Source of the DNA: Halovivax asiaticus JCM 14624
GTDB taxonomy: Archaea; Halobacteriota; Halobacteria; Halobacteriales; Natrialbaceae
DNA: 64,000 bases
Assembly (NCBI RefSeq): GCF_000337515.1
Contig: NZ_AOIQ01000021.1
Location: 117,834 to 181,833, forward strand
Direction: 5' to 3'
Position 1 is the stretch's first letter, and the number at the start of each line of letters is the position of its first letter. Shown one piece after another: positions 25,991 to 34,516 of this stretch. The position numbers and the translations under genes are program-made. The notes beneath the pieces were generated by a model. The model had not been told where the DNA came from and made no database searches. It saw nothing but the letters and a program-made list of their open reading frames with translations.

Positions 25991-26629
25991 TTGGAGTTAT
26001 TAGAAACCCGGAACAATCAGGAAACTGCTTTGCTCGTTTACGGCTACGATTTGGAAACGACAAGGTTCTCACCCTTCGAAGATCAAATCATCAGCGCACA
26101 GTATTCGTACGACGATGGAAACGTCTCGTTCTATCCTAGCTGGGAATACGAATCGGAACGAGAACTCCTTGTTGACTTTCTGGACGATTGGGCTGGGATC
26201 AAGCGGAAGCGTATCGGGGCTGACGGTGCGCTCTTTGTTGGGTTCAATATCCTCGGGTTTGATGCCCCGTTCCTTTTCCTGAAGTGCATCACTACCGACG
26301 GTGTGCTCAACGACTTGGGATGGTCATACGAGGATTGTTGGAACCAAATCTACCGATGGCCTTCATATCTCGACCTCGCACACCTTCTTGGAGCCGACTT
26401 CATCGGGATGGAGGCAGTACGCGGCGAGATTGTCGGTACACAGGGCGACTTCGCTGGTGAGGACGTGCCAGAGTACTACGAAAACGGTAAACACGAAATC
26501 ATCGAAGAGTACGTCCGTGACGAACTGGCTGCAATGGCAGCAATCTACGAGGAGCTTCGTGATTCCGCGTTCTTTGAAGAGCTAATGGGAATCCGTCGGC
26601 AAGTGGGCCTCGAACGAGAATTGGTATAG
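25991..26629 (+). CDS. DnaQ-type (RNase H fold) 3'-5' exonuclease
   Basis: A protein of about 210 residues. Exo I is YGYDLETTRFSP (D-x-E), Exo II is LFVGFNILGFDAPFLF, and Exo III would be the Tyr/Asp in EIIEEYVRDELAAMAAIYEEL. These match the proofreading exonuclease domain of family-B polymerases or stand-alone DEDDy nucleases. No ATG lies at the N-terminus; TTG at 25991 or 26030 is in frame, so the start is uncertain. It converges with the DUF6884 gene and diverges from the DUF1917-like gene. It is the only large gene of the island on the + strand. Confidence 0.65.
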   Translation: MELLETRNNQETALLVYGYDLETTRFSPFEDQIISAQYSYDDGNVSFYPSWEYESERELLVDFLDDWAGIKRKRIGADGALFVGFNILGFDAPFLFLKCITTDGVLNDLGWSYEDCWNQIYRWPSYLDLAHLLGADFIGMEAVRGEIVGTQGDFAGEDVPEYYENGKHEIIEEYVRDELAAMAAIYEELRDSAFFEELMGIRRQVGLERELV

Positions 26630-26637
26630 TTGTCCCC

Positions 26638-27345
26638 TCAGGAACTCAGGATTTCTGCACGCTCAGGGTGTTTTAATAGCTGCTCTAGATCCCGTATTTC
26701 TGCTGAAGACGCAACCTCGCGGAACAGTTTACCTCGCAATGCCATCCACGTCGTTTCCAGGGCTTCCCGTTCCGTTTCTGTAGCAGGAATCCAAATACAA
26801 TCACCAACGGACTGTTTACTCCCCTTCGAAGCAAACGCAAATGCTGTCGTTTGTTTAGGAATCTCGGTTAGTGCATCGGCCACTGACAAGAGGTATGGCT
26901 CACTCAACACGGCGAACAGCAAGTCGTATTCTCGAGTCAGTATATTATTGAACGTCTGAGGAATGCTCTTCTCGCGGCCGACTGCCTCGATCGCCTCGTC
27001 ATTCGTCAGGCCGTCAATATTGTATCCTGCTCGCTTGGCCCGCTTTCGAACGGATTCGATATCGCTGAAACCACACTCATAGGACGGTATCTCCGTATCG
27101 TCTCGTAGCAACCCGAATCCTGCGGAAATGATATACCAGTCGACATCTGCAACCTCACGGAGATGAGTGACTGCCGTCTTGACGTGCTGGTGTTCACGAC
27201 CAGTATACATGCCTGCCGCAGTCGTGGTGTACTCGGCATGTTCCTGTACTAGTTCCCCACGCGAGTGCCCGTCTACGTCCTCACAGTCAAGAACGGGGGC
27301 GTATCGTTTGTCTTTGGAACAGGGCGAGAGTACGCAGACATCCAT
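26638..27345 (-). CDS. DUF6884/YaaA-like protein
   Basis: A 235-residue protein. The opening MDVCVLSPCSKDKRYAPV has the CSKxK motif and DWYIISAGFGLLRDDTEIPSYE the central strand-turn of the DUF6884/YaaA-like group. Some YaaA-fold proteins (DpdC) take part in 7-deazaguanine DNA modification, so a nucleobase-chemistry role is possible. It follows the DsbA-like gene by 123 bases in the same direction and may share its transcript. The function here is not known. Confidence 0.6.
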   Translation of the reverse strand: MDVCVLSPCSKDKRYAPVLDCEDVDGHSRGELVQEHAEYTTTAAGMYTGREHQHVKTAVTHLREVADVDWYIISAGFGLLRDDTEIPSYECGFSDIESVRKRAKRAGYNIDGLTNDEAIEAVGREKSIPQTFNNILTREYDLLFAVLSEPYLLSVADALTEIPKQTTAFAFASKGSKQSVGDCIWIPATETEREALETTWMALRGKLFREVASSAEIRDLEQLLKHPERAEILSS

Positions 27346-27468
27346 CCGTCGTTCTATTCAAAGACGTCACACCGAGTGGTGAAACTCTTTGTGCGTCATT
27401 GAGAGGAACCCATTGAAATGGTTCGTCAGGACAACATCAACCGCTTCTATGGCTTACTCGACGAGAAT

Positions 27469-28710
27469 TTAAACGGTTTCCCAAAATGTACCACAGTTGA
27501 ACTCTACTGCTCGGATTTCAGCGGAACTACGGAGTTTCTTAGTAGCGGTTTCTCGCGAGAGGTCGAATACTTCCATCACTTCTTCTGTAGCAACTGGTCC
27601 ATGTTCCTCTACGAACTTGGTGAGTGGCTGGAGAACAGGCTCTGGTTCCATGGTGTGACCGAGGAATGCGGCTAGCGCTCGTTCGTACTCAACGCGGCCT
27701 TTCCAAGTCCGAGGAATATTATCGATCTCAACCTTCATCACCGGCATCTCTGTGGCTTCAGGAGTTCGTTCGAGTGTAACGGCGTCCCAGTCCTCTGCCA
27801 GTCGGCGTTTATTTAGACCGACGTCGGCGGCGAGGTCCAGAAGTAATTCTCTGTTTTCGATATTTCGTCCTTTAACCTGAGCTGCTAACCGTAACCGGCG
27901 AAGATAGTTTCGAGCTAGTTGTTCGTCTTGCTTTTTGGCTGCGTTGAATGCTCGGGAGGAAAGTTTTGTAGAGGTTGGTGGCTCTTCTTTCCACACGTCT
28001 TCGTTTGTGGGTATTCTGTGGGTTTCTGCGTTTTCTCGCCATTTCTCTGCTTGGTGTAGAGGATCATCGAACGTGCGGACAGGTGCTAGCTCGTAGGAGA
28101 TTTCGAGTCTATCTCCGAATGTGTATTGCAGGTGTTTTAACACCGGTTCCATTCCCCAGCCGGTGTTGTCCCAGGGATCGGTGTGGACAACGATCGAGGC
28201 TTCTTTCTCCTTTTCGTCTTCTTCTTCATCTTCTTCGGTGTCCTCTTCATCCTCGTCATACTCTTCATCGTTCTCTTGGTCATTTTCTTGGTCTTCAAAG
28301 CTGTCAGAGTCTGAATCTCCTTCCGTCTCCTCCGACTCACCGTCTTCAGGCTCTTCACACTCCGTATCATCGGATTCAGAATCATCTCCCTCTTTTTCGT
28401 CTTCTGCTTCCTCGTCTTCACCGTTTTCGCTGCCCGAACTACCGCTACCGCTGCCTCCACTGCCTCCAGCTGCTCCCGCTCCTCCAACCCCAGCAGCGCC
28501 AGCGGCACCTCCGCCAGCACTGGATGCCGCAGCTCCGGTAGCACCAGCCACAGCAGCCGCTCCGCCTCCGCTATCATCTTCATCTTCCTTGGAGCCTCCT
28601 GAGTCGCCGTATTCGGTGATGTCTCCGTCTGTTCTACCGTCGTCATCGTCGTTTGAATCGCTACTTCCGCTACTGCTGCCTCCGCCGGAGGGTCCTAATC
28701 CCATTAGCAT
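27469..28710 (-). CDS. redox-dead DsbA-fold protein with acidic tail and winged helix
   Basis: A 413-residue protein of unusual build. Residues 1-170 are low complexity: Gly/Ser/Ala stretches and then long Glu/Asp runs, probably disordered. From 171 a DsbA/FrnE-like thioredoxin fold follows (VVHTDPWDNTGWGMEPVLKHL; PPTSTKLSSRAFNAAKKQ; NYLRRLRLAAQVKGRNI). Where relatives have the CxxC pair, this one has W-D-N-T-G-W, so no redox chemistry is expected. The C-terminal 60 residues (EEHGPVATEEVMEVFDLSRETATKKLRSSAEI) are a winged helix. It overlaps the TIM-barrel gene by seven bases; an ATG at 28704 would give a TAATG junction instead. Confidence 0.7.
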   Translation of the reverse strand: MLMGLGPSGGGSSSGSSDSNDDDDGRTDGDITEYGDSGGSKEDEDDSGGGAAAVAGATGAAASSAGGGAAGAAGVGGAGAAGGSGGSGSGSSGSENGEDEEAEDEKEGDDSESDDTECEEPEDGESEETEGDSDSDSFEDQENDQENDEEYDEDEEDTEEDEEEDEKEKEASIVVHTDPWDNTGWGMEPVLKHLQYTFGDRLEISYELAPVRTFDDPLHQAEKWRENAETHRIPTNEDVWKEEPPTSTKLSSRAFNAAKKQDEQLARNYLRRLRLAAQVKGRNIENRELLLDLAADVGLNKRRLAEDWDAVTLERTPEATEMPVMKVEIDNIPRTWKGRVEYERALAAFLGHTMEPEPVLQPLTKFVEEHGPVATEEVMEVFDLSRETATKKLRSSAEIRAVEFNCGTFWETV

Positions 28711-29579
28711 GATTTGTAGTCGTTGAGTTTCGGTTGCTTGTGGCCGTGGTTAGCAAACAGTGCTTCTTCCCTGCGGGGACGCCATTCTGCGAACATGTCT
28801 TGTGAGAAACTTCCATTTCCGTCGGAGCAGCTCTTGATGAACTGGGTGAGTCCGCTCGCCCCTGTAACCCGTGGAGGAAGTTTTCTGAGGTGGGTTTCGC
28901 CGTGTCGGGCGATGGCGAGAACGTTATCGGGATCAATGACCGTGATGAGATTATTGATGTGGTCAATCAGATCATTGATCTGATTCCCGGTCGATCCTCC
29001 ACAGTATTGCCGTGTATAGAACGCGAAATTCGTGAATCCGAGGCGGTGAAAGAGATCGACGTACTCCTCGAAATGCCACTGCTTCATACCCTTTGCAAGC
29101 GGGAGAAGTTCGATTTCCCAGCCTTGTTCAGCAATTTCCTGGTTCAACCATTTGAGCCGGATTTTGTATTCTCTGATCCCGCCCAGCTGCTTTGCACCAT
29201 CATCTTCCCTGTAGACGGTGCCGGTATCAGGAATGTAAATCGCGGGCTGGATCTGTTTCAGTATGCGTCGGATTTGTGCTCTGGTGCGGTTTCGCAGGAT
29301 TTCGTCCTTTTCTGTTGCTGTTACGATGGGGACTTGCCAGGGTTCAAGGACAGCGTCAAGAGTACCGTATTCATCGAGAACTTCGACGACGTCACAGAAG
29401 TTGACCATCACGTATGTGATGAGCATGTTTCCTTTCAGGAAATCCTCAAATCCGTCGTGAGGAATCTCGATTCGGAGTATGATGCCTCTTGGGAATTGTT
29501 TGATCCGTTGGGAAACAACTGCCTCTCCTAGAGTCTGCTGGTCTCTGCTGGGACCTCGGGCTTTTGACGACGAACTCAT
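28704..29579 (-). CDS. TIM-barrel-like protein, tentatively TGT/DpdA-related
   Basis: A 291-residue protein. Alternating strands and helices such as VPIVTATEKDE, PAIYIPDTGTVY, IELLPLAKGMKQWHFEEYVDLFHRLGFTNFAFYT and NVLAIARHG followed by HLRKLPPRVTGASG recall the tRNA-guanine transglycosylase/DpdA barrel, where a late strand precedes a loop that positions the base. The catalytic Asp cannot be fixed by eye, so the likeness is weak. It is first in a set with the DsbA-fold and DUF6884 genes; the latter is itself likened to the DpdC fold. A role in nucleobase replacement would be consistent but is only inferred. Confidence 0.4.
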   Translation of the reverse strand: MSSSSKARGPSRDQQTLGEAVVSQRIKQFPRGIILRIEIPHDGFEDFLKGNMLITYVMVNFCDVVEVLDEYGTLDAVLEPWQVPIVTATEKDEILRNRTRAQIRRILKQIQPAIYIPDTGTVYREDDGAKQLGGIREYKIRLKWLNQEIAEQGWEIELLPLAKGMKQWHFEEYVDLFHRLGFTNFAFYTRQYCGGSTGNQINDLIDHINNLITVIDPDNVLAIARHGETHLRKLPPRVTGASGLTQFIKSCSDGNGSFSQDMFAEWRPRREEALFANHGHKQPKLNDYKSC

Positions 29580-29986
29580 GTATTTTCCGTCTCCGATTGG
29601 TTTCCTTGGGAGACATTCTCTAAGTGGTTGCCATCAACTATAAAAGTACCGAGTAGGGGAAGCCTAATTCGGCGCTCTAGGCCTACCAAAACCCTCGAAT
29701 TCGAATCCTCGATTGCCGCTATAGAAAAGGTGGCTACGGAATAGTTCCCCTTCTAACATTCCCCAAACTCAATTGTCGATCGAGAGTCTTACGAGATGTA
29801 TAGAACTCCTTCAAGGGAACTGTTTCTTCAGTGATGATCGTAATTCGAGTACAGCTTTATCAGGCGTATATCCTGTGAAAGCAGTTTTCTTTCCGGCTTA
29901 CCAAAAAGGGAAGAGGTCTAATTCCTGTTTGGAGATAGACCTGTATTCAATCTACAAGTGTGCACTTGGAAACGTCACTTGCAATT
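29580..29986. other. gene-poor AT-rich spacer
   Basis: These 407 bases contain no coding frame that I can support. A short frame on the + strand (29773-30027) has no start context and overlaps the RelE gene. Near 29640-29650 the sequence tataaaag and its complement could serve as a TATA box for the leftward operon. A palindrome tcgaattcga lies near 29695. Confidence 0.5.
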
Positions 29987-30334
29987 CTAGTAAAAATTCT
30001 CTCGCTCTCCTGTTTCGAACAACTTAATGATTTTCTGGGGATCTTCCTGATTTTCCCCATGCAAGTCTTCACAATCAGCACAAGCGTTGTGTTCCATGTC
30101 GTCACGTTCGATACATTCTGGACAAGAAGAGAAAACTATTCGAATAGGATCATTTCTGTGTTTTCTCTTTCCCTCATATTCCCCTTTGAGACGAGTAGAG
30201 TTCCCCTTTGGATCCTCTACGATACCCTGGACACCTTCTATGACCGAGTCTCCTTTTCCCTGCTTATTGAGTTTCTTGTAGTCTCGTTCAAACTTTGGCT
30301 GTTGTCTAGCTTCAAAATTCTCGCCTTCAGACAT
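29987..30334 (-). CDS. RelE-like toxin with a Cys4 insert
   Basis: A 115-residue protein. The fold pattern of RelE/ParE toxins is visible: KFERDYKKLNKQGKGDSVIEGVQGIVEDP, then RLKGEYEGKRKHR and IRIVFSS, and the last strand IIKLFETGERENFY. Between the last strands there is CPEC-x10-CADC (71-88), a zinc knuckle not normal for RelE. Relatives cut mRNA in the ribosome A site. The start ATG 30334 overlaps the PanA gene end by eight bases. A second in-frame start at 30376 lies inside the antitoxin gene and is less likely. Confidence 0.7.
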   Translation of the reverse strand: MSEGENFEARQQPKFERDYKKLNKQGKGDSVIEGVQGIVEDPKGNSTRLKGEYEGKRKHRNDPIRIVFSSCPECIERDDMEHNACADCEDLHGENQEDPQKIIKLFETGERENFY

Positions 30335-31058
30335 CGATGGAAAAAGAAGAACTAGGTTCTTTGCGAGCCTCTTCAACAGCAGTATTCACTGACTTTCTCG
30401 ATCTCTCATGAAGCAATATGTCTAAGGTTTCAGCCCATTCGTCAGAGAGTTCGAATCTCTGGTTGTATTCGTCATTAGATAACGACCAGATGATATCTGT
30501 ACCCTTCGGGATGTCTTCGACTTTTTGCTCAGTTCCAGACGCCATCAGTTCTACATTCATATCGTAGACTATGTTTTTGAGTTTGTAACCAGGAATATCT
30601 CCATACTTTTCGATAGTCAAATTAATTTCCCGGACTATGTCGCTATTATCAGACAGGACAGGCGTTGCTTGGTCTAGTACTTCTTTTCCTTGAGAGAGTA
30701 TCTCCCCCGACTCCTCAGATACAAACCTGTTTTCACAAAGATATTCGTGATCCTCATACACTTCCTTACTCATTGGACCGTGTTCCCATCTAAAAAAGGA
30801 ATATTTGAGTCCATCGATCCCTTCTTGGACTAAAGAGTTTTCACTAAGAAAGACTAGTTTTTGGAGCTTCACGTCACCTGTGATCCGGCTTGTTTCTGAA
30901 ACTCTGTCAAACAGATGCAACAATAATAACCGGTCGACAAGTCTGTCCTTATAGTCCCGCGGGTCCCCGTACTCTTGGCTCATTACTAGACCATAGTTTG
31001 GACAAAGCGCAAAAATCTTGTGTCGTAATTCACCATTTAAATCTTTCTTTAGAGCCAT
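30327..31058 (-). CDS. PanA (Panacea-domain) antitoxin
   Basis: A 243-residue protein from ATG 31058. The Panacea/SocA-like segment is VKLQKLVFLSENSLVQEGIDGLKYSFFRWEHGPMSKEVYED near residues 55-100, followed by helices. The Panacea domain is known as a promiscuous antitoxin that pairs with many toxin folds. Here it precedes a RelE-like toxin with an 8-base overlap, so the pair should form one operon with the antitoxin made first. The long frame upstream of the chosen ATG has no likeness to the family. Confidence 0.75.
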   Translation of the reverse strand: MALKKDLNGELRHKIFALCPNYGLVMSQEYGDPRDYKDRLVDRLLLLHLFDRVSETSRITGDVKLQKLVFLSENSLVQEGIDGLKYSFFRWEHGPMSKEVYEDHEYLCENRFVSEESGEILSQGKEVLDQATPVLSDNSDIVREINLTIEKYGDIPGYKLKNIVYDMNVELMASGTEQKVEDIPKGTDIIWSLSNDEYNQRFELSDEWAETLDILLHERSRKSVNTAVEEARKEPSSSFSIDV

Positions 31059-31246
31059 TGTAGATGGGGTATCATGTCTACTATCACTATCCACAACGCC
31101 TAGGAGTGTCCGGGCATAAGTTTCTGATGTAGAAAATGAGCAAAAATTGAGGGTCTCAACAATGTGACTGGGAGAATGAGGTAGGCCTAGCCGAAGAAAC
31201 GACTTACGTTGCCCTCTATCCCAATCGAAAGCACGTCGAAGAGTGG

Positions 31247-31492
31247 ATGGAAGAAGCAGAAGAGCAGGGCTACGGGAGCCAATCGAAGTACCTGTACGAG
31301 CTGATACAGGAGGCCCGTGCTGCTCGGAAAGAGGGGTTTCTCGCGTACAGCCAAAACGAGTCACAGGCCGAAGAGCTACAACTAAAAATCGAGCAATTAG
31401 AGGACAAACTCGAAAATGCTCGCAACTCCGAACCCGGTGAAATTGATATCGCCCACGAAGAGTTTGTGACTGCGTTCCTCACCGAGCGGTAG
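31247..31492 (+). CDS. DNA-binding-like remnant of an integrase-linked gene
   Basis: The 81 residues from ATG 31247 begin MEEAEEQGYGSQSKYLYELIQEARAARKEGF and end with a coiled coil. The open frame continues upstream with EETTYVALYPNRKHVEEW, which is the normal N-terminal part of this haloarchaeal family, but there is no start codon before a TGA at 31148. The gene is therefore either translated in a shortened form or decayed. In haloarchaeal proviruses this kind of gene usually sits directly before an integrase; none follows here. Confidence 0.5.
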   Translation: MEEAEEQGYGSQSKYLYELIQEARAARKEGFLAYSQNESQAEELQLKIEQLEDKLENARNSEPGEIDIAHEEFVTAFLTER

Positions 31493-31558
31493 TGACTTTC
31501 TCCAAATCAAACTCAGCATCCAGTGACCACGATTCGACGACGTTGACGATCTCTGGCA

Positions 31559-34516
31559 TCACATAAAGTCGCTTAACTCGGCTTCCTCAGAACCCTCGGA
31601 ACCGACAGTAAACGTGCTCGTTCCCAGTTCTTCGAGCGTATCCACTTTCTCCACCATCACTTCGGAAGTCGTACCGCGATTGTTCCGCCGCTCCGTCACG
31701 GCCTCCCGCAACTCCTGCAACTTCTCCACGCTGATGTCCACACCCGACGCCTCTATAACCGCCTCGTCAAGCCGATCCTGTGCATCCGACTCGCCTGCCT
31801 CCAACGCCCTGTACGCGTCCTTGATGGACTCCAACTCTTCCTCGTCCAATTTCCGGACGTCCAGTACCGGAACACCAATCAACTCGTACTTGGCCAGCTC
31901 CAGCATCCCCCGGCCCTCGCTCCTCCCCCATGCCTCGACGAGTCCCTGATACACGTTGGAGTTGAGGACTCCAAGAAGAGCCATCGTGTCCACGCCCCTG
32001 TCCGGGTACAGACAGTGCAGTCGGTTGTTCGGTACGATGCCTTCGTTGCGACTGGCGAAGATACGATACTTGAACCCCTTCGGGTGCAGAATTGATGCAT
32101 CTCGCTTCCGGTTGATGTCGTAGCTCTGCCCTACGTCGAACCACACATCGCGGCTGGCGGTCGTCTTCCGTTCGTTGAACTCCCGTGCCTCTCCCTCGCG
32201 GACGTAGTCCACCAACTCGGTGTGACCATCATCACGAAACGCCTGCTTGACTCGCTCCTCCAAGTCGGACTGTTCAAAGCCCCCGTTCGACTTCACGTCC
32301 TTGACGTACTCGTGCAGGTCAAGGATCCGCAAGTCCGTCATCTCTGCGTTCAACACCTGACCGCGCTCGATGTCCTTGATCCATCTCACCGCCGGCGATA
32401 GGAATTGCTCGTCAATCCCGCGCTCGGCAGCCTCGTCCTTGTCGATGTAGAAGAACTCGTTCGCACCGGTCTTGACGCCGCCACCCGAGTCCTCGAGTAG
32501 GTCTTTGAGGGGAACCATCATCGGGTTCTCCAGCATCTCAATGAAGGTCTGAGGCGCATCGAGGAAGTAACCGAGTTTGCTGGTGTCCCGATCCATCAGG
32601 TAGTCTTGGCTCACGGCCACCGTCCGGTACGCCCCCCGATTCACAACCGCCATCTCTCGGTTGTCGTCGATCGGGTAGTCGAAGTTGAGTGTGTCGATGA
32701 TGTCCTCAACCTCCATCGTGTCCTTGATTCTGATGAAGTTCACCGTATTATCGCGCCGTTCAGACTCGTCACTGCACTTCTCCAACATCACCATTGCACC
32801 GTCAACGAACGCATCTTCGAACGCCCGAGCGCCGAAGCCGACGACCGCACGCACCTTGAACTGGTCAAACAGGAACTGCTGGAACCCTTCGCCGTACCGG
32901 GTCATCATCCACTTCGTCGGGATGATGTACCCCATTCGACCGCCATCGCGCATGAACTGTCTCCCGTGTGTGACGAAGTAGACGTAGGCGTCGCTGTATC
33001 CGCTCAGTTTCTTGTCTCCGTCGTAGTACTCACCGTTCCCGATTTTCTTCAGGTGGCTTTTGAAGTGCTCAGAGTCGGGGTACAGACTCCGGTGATCCAT
33101 ATACGGCGGATTGGCGATGGCGGCGTCGAACTTGCCGAGAACACCGTCTACATCCTCCTGCTCGCCGAGCCGCGTACTCGCCAAGTACTGCGTCTCCGGA
33201 TCGATGTTAAAGAAGCTGTCGTGGTACAAATGCAGACGGTCAGTGCGCTCGGAGATGTTCTGGCTCGCCAGATTGATCGCCGTTAAGTGGAGCGGAAATC
33301 GGTTCACGTCAACGCCGACAATGCTGTCGATGATCTCCTGATGAGTGGCGGTCGGAGCCACCGAATCAAGTCGGTGGTACGCCTCCACGCAGAACGTCCC
33401 ACTCCCCGAGGCCGGATCTAGCACCTTCGGAATCTGACCGTCCTCGATCGGCTGAATGGCCCAGTGAGTCAACGTCTCGGCGATCTTCGGCGGCGGGTAG
33501 AATTGTCCGAGCGCCTTCCGTTCCTCTGCCGGGATCAACTCCTCGTATATCTCGCCGAGCAAGTCCTCGTCAAGCGTGACGATCTCCTCTGCCTCGATGT
33601 TGCTGAGGAAGTCCTCGAGCGTCTGGAGTGTCTTCTTGTTCTGCGGGAAGTCAGCGAACAGGCTCGCCCCACTATTGAAGATCGGTTCGTAGTCGATTTC
33701 TTCGATGATGGTTTCGAACTGATTCTGCAGGTGTGTCTCCAGTCCACTCAACGTCGTGTGTTCGTGGAGTGAGTCCAACTCGAACCCGCTCTCCGTCTCG
33801 ATCTCCGGTACCGTGTCGTCGATCTCGGGATCGTACTTGGGCTTCGTCTTCTCGCGCACCACTTCGTAGAACAGAACCTTGTTCGTGAGCAGGTACGCGT
33901 ACTGCTTCCCGGCCACCTCGAACTGCTTCTCCTCGTCAAGGTCACTGTAGTCGTTCTCCGCAATCCACTCGTCGAACTGCTGCGTGAACCGCTCGTTCCG
34001 ACCGTACTTATTCTCGGCAAGCGCCGCGTACGTCGGCCAAATCGAAGAGTGGAACGACCGCAAGACGCCGACGATACGCTCCCGCTCCGTCTGATCCGGC
34101 AGCGCCGCCTCCTCGTGGACGTGTTCTACGACACCGAGGAGTTGTGGAATCGCCTCCTCAAGCGTCGCTTCACGGAGATTGAAGTAATAGAAGTCCACGT
34201 CCGACATCTCGATCTCGCCCTGATAGTGGAACAGAAACAAGTCGTTACTGTTGCACGTGGCGAAGAACTCGGCTTCCAGCGAGTCCGCGTACTGGCGCGC
34301 CTGCTTTACCACCTCGTGGTCACGCGGGTAGATGTCGTCCCGCTTGACCTCAATCACCAGCTCGCCGTTGAGGGCAGACGGCACGTAGATGTCCGCAAAC
34401 CCCTCGTCGGTCGTCTTCTCAGACACCGGCTCGTCAAACAATGTGTCGTTGTCGTCAATGTAGTCGAGAAGACGGGTGTAGAGAATCCCGTGGAATTTCG
34501 CCTCCTTTGCGCTCAT
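31559..34516 (-). CDS. type IIG restriction-modification enzyme
   Basis: A 985-residue single-chain enzyme. The N-terminal nuclease motif is ADIYVPSALNGELVIEVKRDD (Asp42, Glu56, Lys58). A helical linker follows, then the adenine-N6 methyltransferase: GQFYPPPKIAETL, motif I VLDPASGSGTF (367-373 core), VGVDVNRFPLHLTAINL, and motif IV ANPPYMD (NPPY 469-472). The C-terminal 450 residues form a TaqI-like specificity domain (PNNRLHCLYPD...LLGVLNSNVYQGLVEAWGRS...LAKYELIGVPV). Start ATG 34516 gives the usual family length. Its GC content is closer to the host than the rest of the island, which suggests a different source. Confidence 0.88.
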   Translation of the reverse strand: MSAKEAKFHGILYTRLLDYIDDNDTLFDEPVSEKTTDEGFADIYVPSALNGELVIEVKRDDIYPRDHEVVKQARQYADSLEAEFFATCNSNDLFLFHYQGEIEMSDVDFYYFNLREATLEEAIPQLLGVVEHVHEEAALPDQTERERIVGVLRSFHSSIWPTYAALAENKYGRNERFTQQFDEWIAENDYSDLDEEKQFEVAGKQYAYLLTNKVLFYEVVREKTKPKYDPEIDDTVPEIETESGFELDSLHEHTTLSGLETHLQNQFETIIEEIDYEPIFNSGASLFADFPQNKKTLQTLEDFLSNIEAEEIVTLDEDLLGEIYEELIPAEERKALGQFYPPPKIAETLTHWAIQPIEDGQIPKVLDPASGSGTFCVEAYHRLDSVAPTATHQEIIDSIVGVDVNRFPLHLTAINLASQNISERTDRLHLYHDSFFNIDPETQYLASTRLGEQEDVDGVLGKFDAAIANPPYMDHRSLYPDSEHFKSHLKKIGNGEYYDGDKKLSGYSDAYVYFVTHGRQFMRDGGRMGYIIPTKWMMTRYGEGFQQFLFDQFKVRAVVGFGARAFEDAFVDGAMVMLEKCSDESERRDNTVNFIRIKDTMEVEDIIDTLNFDYPIDDNREMAVVNRGAYRTVAVSQDYLMDRDTSKLGYFLDAPQTFIEMLENPMMVPLKDLLEDSGGGVKTGANEFFYIDKDEAAERGIDEQFLSPAVRWIKDIERGQVLNAEMTDLRILDLHEYVKDVKSNGGFEQSDLEERVKQAFRDDGHTELVDYVREGEAREFNERKTTASRDVWFDVGQSYDINRKRDASILHPKGFKYRIFASRNEGIVPNNRLHCLYPDRGVDTMALLGVLNSNVYQGLVEAWGRSEGRGMLELAKYELIGVPVLDVRKLDEEELESIKDAYRALEAGESDAQDRLDEAVIEASGVDISVEKLQELREAVTERRNNRGTTSEVMVEKVDTLEELGTSTFTVGSEGSEEAELSDFM

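Noticed and set aside
29690-29730. tRNA-like T-loop sequence (ttcgaatc)
   Set aside because: No T-stem, acceptor stem or anticodon arm can be formed around it; the tcgaattcga palindrome explains the match. No tRNA was found in the window.
29773-30027. Open frame of 84 codons on the plus strand in the island spacer
   Set aside because: It starts at a non-ATG codon, overlaps the RelE toxin antisense and is rich in Ser and Phe without any pattern.
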